Positions 6,641-9,999 of a DNA stretch of 9,999 nt are shown in pieces. The notes under the pieces were generated by a model. That model saw nothing but the letters and a program-made list of their open reading frames with translations, searched no databases and had not been told where the DNA came from. Both the position numbers and the translations under genes were made by a program. The DNA comes from an uncultured Erysipelotrichaceae bacterium. GTDB lineage: Bacteria > Bacillota_I > Bacilli_A > Erysipelotrichales > Erysipelotrichaceae. The stretch's first letter is position 1. Every line of letters starts with the position of its first letter. The stretch lies in the NCBI GenBank assembly GCA_937900565.1, contig CALCFG010000069.1, positions 1 through 9,999 of the forward strand, given 5' to 3'.

Positions 6641-6689
6641 TACATAGATTAAAGGCATAGGGTAAATTCTATGTATTACCACTATGCCC
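6641..6689 (-). terminator. Hairpin at the end of the pur operon, with a loop-tail complementarity
   Basis: On the - strand, GGCATAG-T-GGTAA (6688-6676) pairs with TTACC-CTATGCC (6665-6654), leaving one bulged base and a 10-nt loop. It begins 12 bp after the purD stop. The T-run is short (TTTAAT), so it is an imperfect intrinsic terminator. The loop bases TACATAGA (6675-6668) are exactly complementary to the tail TCTATGTA (6648-6641), which would allow a pseudoknot or an alternative hairpin. Confidence 0.6.
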
Positions 6690-6700
6690 ATTACTATTAA

Positions 6701-7951
6701 CTACAATCCTTTATCCCCAATATCACTGCGATAAAACAATCCATCACAGGATATTTTATTAACGTTAGCGTATGCGTTATCTTTGGCTTGTTGTAACGTT
6801 TCCCCTTTACCTACAACAAACAACACACGTCCACCTGTATTAATGGTTTCATTATCTTGATTTAAACCAGTCCCCATATGGAATACTTGATCCACATCAT
6901 CTAAACCATGAATAACATATCCTTTTTCATAACTACCAGGATATCCCTTTGATGCTAATACAACACCCAAGTAATAGTTATCATCCCAAGATAATGTCAC
7001 TTCTTGATCATTTAATACTGCTTCAATTACTTCATATAAGTCATTTTGCATCGCTAATAAAACAACTTCTGTTTCAGGATCACCAAAACGAACATTATAT
7101 TCAATTGTTTTAACGCCATCTTTACATAACATGCATCCACCATACAAAATTCCTGTAAATGGACACCCTTCCTTCACCATGGCTTTTGCCATTGCCTTTA
7201 CAATATGTTCCAAAGCATCGTCATAGGCAGATTGTGGTAAATGATTCACAGGTGTATACGCACCCATACCCCCAGTATTTAAGCCTTGGTCATTGTCAAA
7301 TGCACGCTTATGATCTTGTGCTAATTGCATTCCAACCACTGTTTCATTGTGAACAAACGCTAATAATGAGAATTCTTCACCTTCTAAAAATTCTTCAATG
7401 ACAACGCTACTTGCAGCACCATTAAAGCAATCATCCACCATCATTTCTTTTAACGCTTCCAATGCTTCTTGCTTCGTTTCAGGAATCACCACACCTTTTC
7501 CCGCAGCTAATCCATCTGCCTTTAATACAACGCGATAATCCACATTTTCTAAATAGTTTTTTGCCTCATCATAATTGTTAAAGCTCGCAAATTTAGCGGT
7601 AGGAATATTGTATTTAGCCATCATATCTTTGGAAAAAGCTTTACTTCCTTCCAAACGTGCTGCTGCTTTACTTGGCCCAAACACACGAATATTTCTTTCG
7701 CACAAATAATCCACAATACCATTGCATAATGGTACTTCTGGACCAACAAAAACTAAGTCAATATTTTCAGCCAAACAAAATTCACTGATTTTTTCAAAAT
7801 CATTCACGCCAATATTTACCGTCGTTGCCACATCGCACATACCAGGATTTCCTGGGGCAACATAGACGGTATCTACGTGAGATGATTGCGTAAATTTAGT
7901 GGCAATGGCATGTTCTCTACCACCACTACCAATAACTAATACATTTGCCAT
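6701..7951 (-). CDS. purD: Phosphoribosylamine-glycine ligase (GAR synthetase)
   Basis: A 416-residue cytoplasmic ATP-grasp enzyme that joins glycine to 5-phosphoribosylamine using ATP to give GAR, the second step of purine synthesis. The length is close to the usual 420-430. The N-terminal domain begins with VLVIGSGGREHA (4-15), followed by PGNPG (33-37) and GPE (70-72). The ATP-grasp part shows KADGLAAGKGVV (144-155), DHKRAFDNDQGLNTGGMGAYTP (213-234) and the metal-binding region EYNVRFGDPETE (284-295). The start codon at 7951 comes 1 nt after the purH stop. No clear Shine-Dalgarno sequence precedes it, so translation probably depends on coupling to purH. It is the last gene of the operon and is followed by a hairpin. 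Confidence 0.97.
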   Translation of the reverse strand: MANVLVIGSGGREHAIATKFTQSSHVDTVYVAPGNPGMCDVATTVNIGVNDFEKISEFCLAENIDLVFVGPEVPLCNGIVDYLCERNIRVFGPSKAAARLEGSKAFSKDMMAKYNIPTAKFASFNNYDEAKNYLENVDYRVVLKADGLAAGKGVVIPETKQEALEALKEMMVDDCFNGAASSVVIEEFLEGEEFSLLAFVHNETVVGMQLAQDHKRAFDNDQGLNTGGMGAYTPVNHLPQSAYDDALEHIVKAMAKAMVKEGCPFTGILYGGCMLCKDGVKTIEYNVRFGDPETEVVLLAMQNDLYEVIEAVLNDQEVTLSWDDNYYLGVVLASKGYPGSYEKGYVIHGLDDVDQVFHMGTGLNQDNETINTGGRVLFVVGKGETLQQAKDNAYANVNKISCDGLFYRSDIGDKGL

Positions 7952-7952
7952 A

Positions 7953-9485
7953 TTAATGTTTAAAGTGACGTTTACCTGTCATAACCATGGCGATCTTATG
8001 GTTATTGGCACTATCAATACTATCTTGGTCTTTAATACTTCCACCCGGTTGAATCACGCAACTTATACCATAGCTAGCTGCTAATTCTAATGTATCATTC
8101 ATTGGGAAGAACGCATCAGAAGCTAATACGGCACCTTTGGCTTTTTCACCGGCTTGTTCTAAGGCAATTTTAGCTGCTCCGACACGGTTCATTTGGCCTG
8201 CACCAACACCTAATGTTTGACCATCTTTAACAACAACGATGGCATTGGATTTGACATGTTTAACGATACGTTGACCAAATAAAGCATCTTTAATTTGTTC
8301 TTGAGTTGGTTCAACTTCGCTAACACAACGTAAATCTTCTGCACATTCTTGGTAGGTATCTTCATTTTGAACCAATAAACCACCCACAACAGATACACAT
8401 TTTTCTTTTGAATCTTTACCGTTCAAATCAAACGTCATTAAACGAATGTTTTTCTTACGACTTAAAATTTCAAATGCTTCTGGTGCAAAGCTTGGTGCTA
8501 AGATAATTTCTAAAAACATTTGACTCATTGCAGTGGCACAATGCACATCCACTTCACGGTTAAATGCAACGATACCACCAAAAATACTTACCGGATCTGC
8601 ATCATACGCTTTTTGCCATGCAGTATCAATATCATCTGCAATACCAACCCCACATGGATTCATGTGTTTAACAGCAACAACACAAGGTTGTTCACTGAAA
8701 TCTTTTAAGATTTGCAAAGTTGCGTTTGCATCTTGAATATTGTTGTAACTTAATTCTTTACCATGCAATTGTTTCGCAGTGCTTAATGAATACGAATAAT
8801 GATGGTTATCCACATAGAAGTTAGCTTCTTGGTGTGGATTTTCTCCATAACGTAAACTTTGTTTTAATTCATAACCTTTTGTATAAGTATTTAAACCTGT
8901 AACATTGTATTGTTCTTGCAAATAGGCAGCAATTAATGAATCATAATACGCAGTCAATGCGTAGACTTTAACTGCTAACATTTGACGCGTTTGTAACGTA
9001 GTATCGCCAAATTCTTTGATTTCACTTAATACACGATCATAATCATTCACATCGGTAACTACTGTTACAAACTTATGATTTTTCGCTGCACTACGTAACA
9101 TGCTAGGTCCACCAATATCGATGTTTTCAATCGCATCTGCTAAAGTACATCCTTCTTTTGCAATGGTTTGTTTAAATGGATATAAATTAACACACACTAA
9201 ATCAATGGGATCAATATTATGTTCTTTCATTTGAGCTACGTGATATTCATTATCACGTACCCCTAACAATCCACCATGCACAATTGGATGTAATGTTTTC
9301 ACACGACCATCTAACATTTCTGGAAATCCTGTTAAATCATCAATTGCAATTGTTGGAATACCTGCTTCATCTAATACACGTTTAGTTCCACCAGTAGAAA
9401 CAATTTGATAACCAGCTTCAACTAATCCAGTAACAAAAGGAATTAAATTTGTCTTATCTGACACACTAACAAGTGCTTTTCTCAT
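7953..9485 (-). CDS. purH: Bifunctional AICAR formyltransferase / IMP cyclohydrolase
   Basis: A 510-residue cytoplasmic enzyme that completes IMP synthesis: it formylates AICAR with 10-formyl-THF and then closes the ring. The N-terminal IMP cyclohydrolase (MGS-like) domain shows SVSDKT (7-12), STGGTK (30-35), LDGRVKTLHPIVHGGLL (58-74) and NIDIGGPSMLRSAAKN (121-136). The C-terminal formyltransferase domain shows LRYGENPHQ (211-219), GKELSYNN (242-249), the catalytic VKHMNPCG (272-279, with Lys273 and His274), and the closing TGKRHFKH. The length is normal for the family. The ATG at 9485 overlaps the purN stop by one base (TAATG). GGAGG (9496-9492), 6 nt upstream inside the purN codons, is a strong ribosome binding site. 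This points to tight co-expression with purN and purD. Confidence 0.98.
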   Translation of the reverse strand: MRKALVSVSDKTNLIPFVTGLVEAGYQIVSTGGTKRVLDEAGIPTIAIDDLTGFPEMLDGRVKTLHPIVHGGLLGVRDNEYHVAQMKEHNIDPIDLVCVNLYPFKQTIAKEGCTLADAIENIDIGGPSMLRSAAKNHKFVTVVTDVNDYDRVLSEIKEFGDTTLQTRQMLAVKVYALTAYYDSLIAAYLQEQYNVTGLNTYTKGYELKQSLRYGENPHQEANFYVDNHHYSYSLSTAKQLHGKELSYNNIQDANATLQILKDFSEQPCVVAVKHMNPCGVGIADDIDTAWQKAYDADPVSIFGGIVAFNREVDVHCATAMSQMFLEIILAPSFAPEAFEILSRKKNIRLMTFDLNGKDSKEKCVSVVGGLLVQNEDTYQECAEDLRCVSEVEPTQEQIKDALFGQRIVKHVKSNAIVVVKDGQTLGVGAGQMNRVGAAKIALEQAGEKAKGAVLASDAFFPMNDTLELAASYGISCVIQPGGSIKDQDSIDSANNHKIAMVMTGKRHFKH

Positions 9486-9999
9486 TATTTGCCTCCGTTA
9501 ATTAATTTTTGAACAGTAATCGGATAAAGTTCATGTTCAATCGCATGAATGTGCGCTTCAATTTCATCGTGTGAATAACTATCTAGCACGTCAAAACTTC
9601 GTTGCGCAATAATTTTTCCTCCATCCAAACTATCATCCACATAATGGATTGTAACACCCATTACTTTTACACCATAGTTAATCGCTTGATCAATAGCATC
9701 TTTCCCTTTAAACGCGGGAAGTAATGATGGATGAATATTAACAATTTTATTCGCATAAGCGTTTAATAATGTCGCTCCGATTAAGCGCATATAACCAGCT
9801 AAAATAATCCACGAAATATTGTGTTGTTGACATTTATCTAATATATCTTTTTCATAAGCTGCTTTATCGGCATAATCTTTTGCGGTAAACGCAAATACGT
9901 CAATACCTAATTTCTTCGCCTTACTAACCACTGGAGCATCCAAATGATCACACACAACCAAATCAATAGTTGCATCCAACTGACCACTTTGACACGCTT
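9485..9999 (-). CDS. purN: Phosphoribosylglycinamide formyltransferase, 5' end outside the window
   Basis: A cytoplasmic folate-dependent enzyme that transfers a formyl group from 10-formyl-THF to GAR, the third step of purine synthesis. About 171 residues are visible. The frame stays open to the window edge (reading ACQSGQLDATIDLVV), which matches the family interior. The TTG at 9979 is therefore not the start, and roughly 20 N-terminal residues, including the usual glycine-rich first loop, lie outside. Motifs, counted from that TTG, are ILAGYMRLIG (59-68), the active-site segment NIHPSLLPAF (81-90, with Asn81 and His83), and HYVDDSLDGGKII (112-124), where Asp119 matches the catalytic aspartate. 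The last codons contain the purH ribosome binding site. The operon presumably continues upstream with other pur genes, which cannot be seen here. Confidence 0.95.
   Translation of the reverse strand, partial: ACQSGQLDATIDLVVCDHLDAPVVSKAKKLGIDVFAFTAKDYADKAAYEKDILDKCQQHNISWIILAGYMRLIGATLLNAYANKIVNIHPSLLPAFKGKDAIDQAINYGVKVMGVTIHYVDDSLDGGKIIAQRSFDVLDSYSHDEIEAHIHAIEHELYPITVQKLINGGK
9492..9496 (-). promoter_or_regulatory. purH ribosome binding site inside the purN 3' end
   Basis: GGAGG on the - strand, encoding part of the final purN Gly-Gly, 6 nt before the purH ATG at 9485. The TAATG stop/start overlap next to it supports translational coupling of purN and purH. Confidence 0.8.

Noticed and set aside
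7159..8736. Open frames on the + strand opposite purD and purH, and one - strand frame inside purH
   Set aside because: They are fully covered by conserved purine genes, and their compositions show no coherent domain or membrane pattern.
9485..9979. purN taken as complete with a TTG start at 9979
   Set aside because: The frame is open upstream to the window edge and the upstream residues match the PurN family. The missing N-terminal loop shows that the true start lies outside.

Overview
The window is about 10 kb of AT-rich DNA that reads like a chromosome segment of a low-GC Gram-positive bacterium. It uses the standard code (Trp is TGG, TGA is a stop), strong AGGAGG-type ribosome binding sites, a lipobox lipoprotein, a YfhO-family membrane protein, and a purN-purH-purD gene order common in Firmicutes. 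The general character would suit the Erysipelotrichia or a related group, but nothing here fixes the genus. I see no tRNA, rRNA, CRISPR array or intact insertion sequence.

Layout from left to right: (1) positions 1-451 hold a possible promoter, a near-palindrome and a small orphan membrane protein on the + strand, closed by a rho-independent terminator. (2) Positions 452-854 have no intact gene. They contain a strong Shine-Dalgarno site in front of an 8-codon ORF, a second terminator, a truncated single-stranded-DNA-binding-protein fragment that looks like the scar of a mobile element, and the terminator of copA. (3) Positions 855-3389 on the - strand encode a Cu(I)-exporting P1B-1 ATPase (CopA) with one metal-binding domain at the N-terminus and a second, CopZ-like domain fused at the C-terminus. 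(4) A 97-bp divergent spacer leads to a YfhO-family polytopic membrane protein on the + strand (3487-5760). (5) A hairpin overlapping the yfhO stop codon can act as a bidirectional terminator between yfhO and a convergent unknown lipoprotein (5791-6564, - strand). (6) A complex hairpin follows purD, and the rest is the 3' part of a purine-biosynthesis operon on the - strand: purN (5' end outside the window), purH and purD, packed with a 1-nt overlap and a 1-nt gap.

The pur genes work together: PurD makes GAR, PurN formylates it, and PurH catalyses the last two steps to IMP. CopA handles copper efflux. The lipoprotein and the YfhO protein are probably envelope proteins and have no visible functional link to either.

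The most interesting observation is inside copA. The 69-residue CopZ-like domain begins at an in-frame ATG (position 1064, - strand) preceded by a well-spaced AAGGAG. One gene may therefore yield both the transporter and a free copper chaperone by internal translation initiation. Other points worth a look are the SSB remnant, the minigene between two terminators, the shared terminator, and a hairpin after purD whose 10-nt loop contains 8 nt perfectly complementary to the tail.
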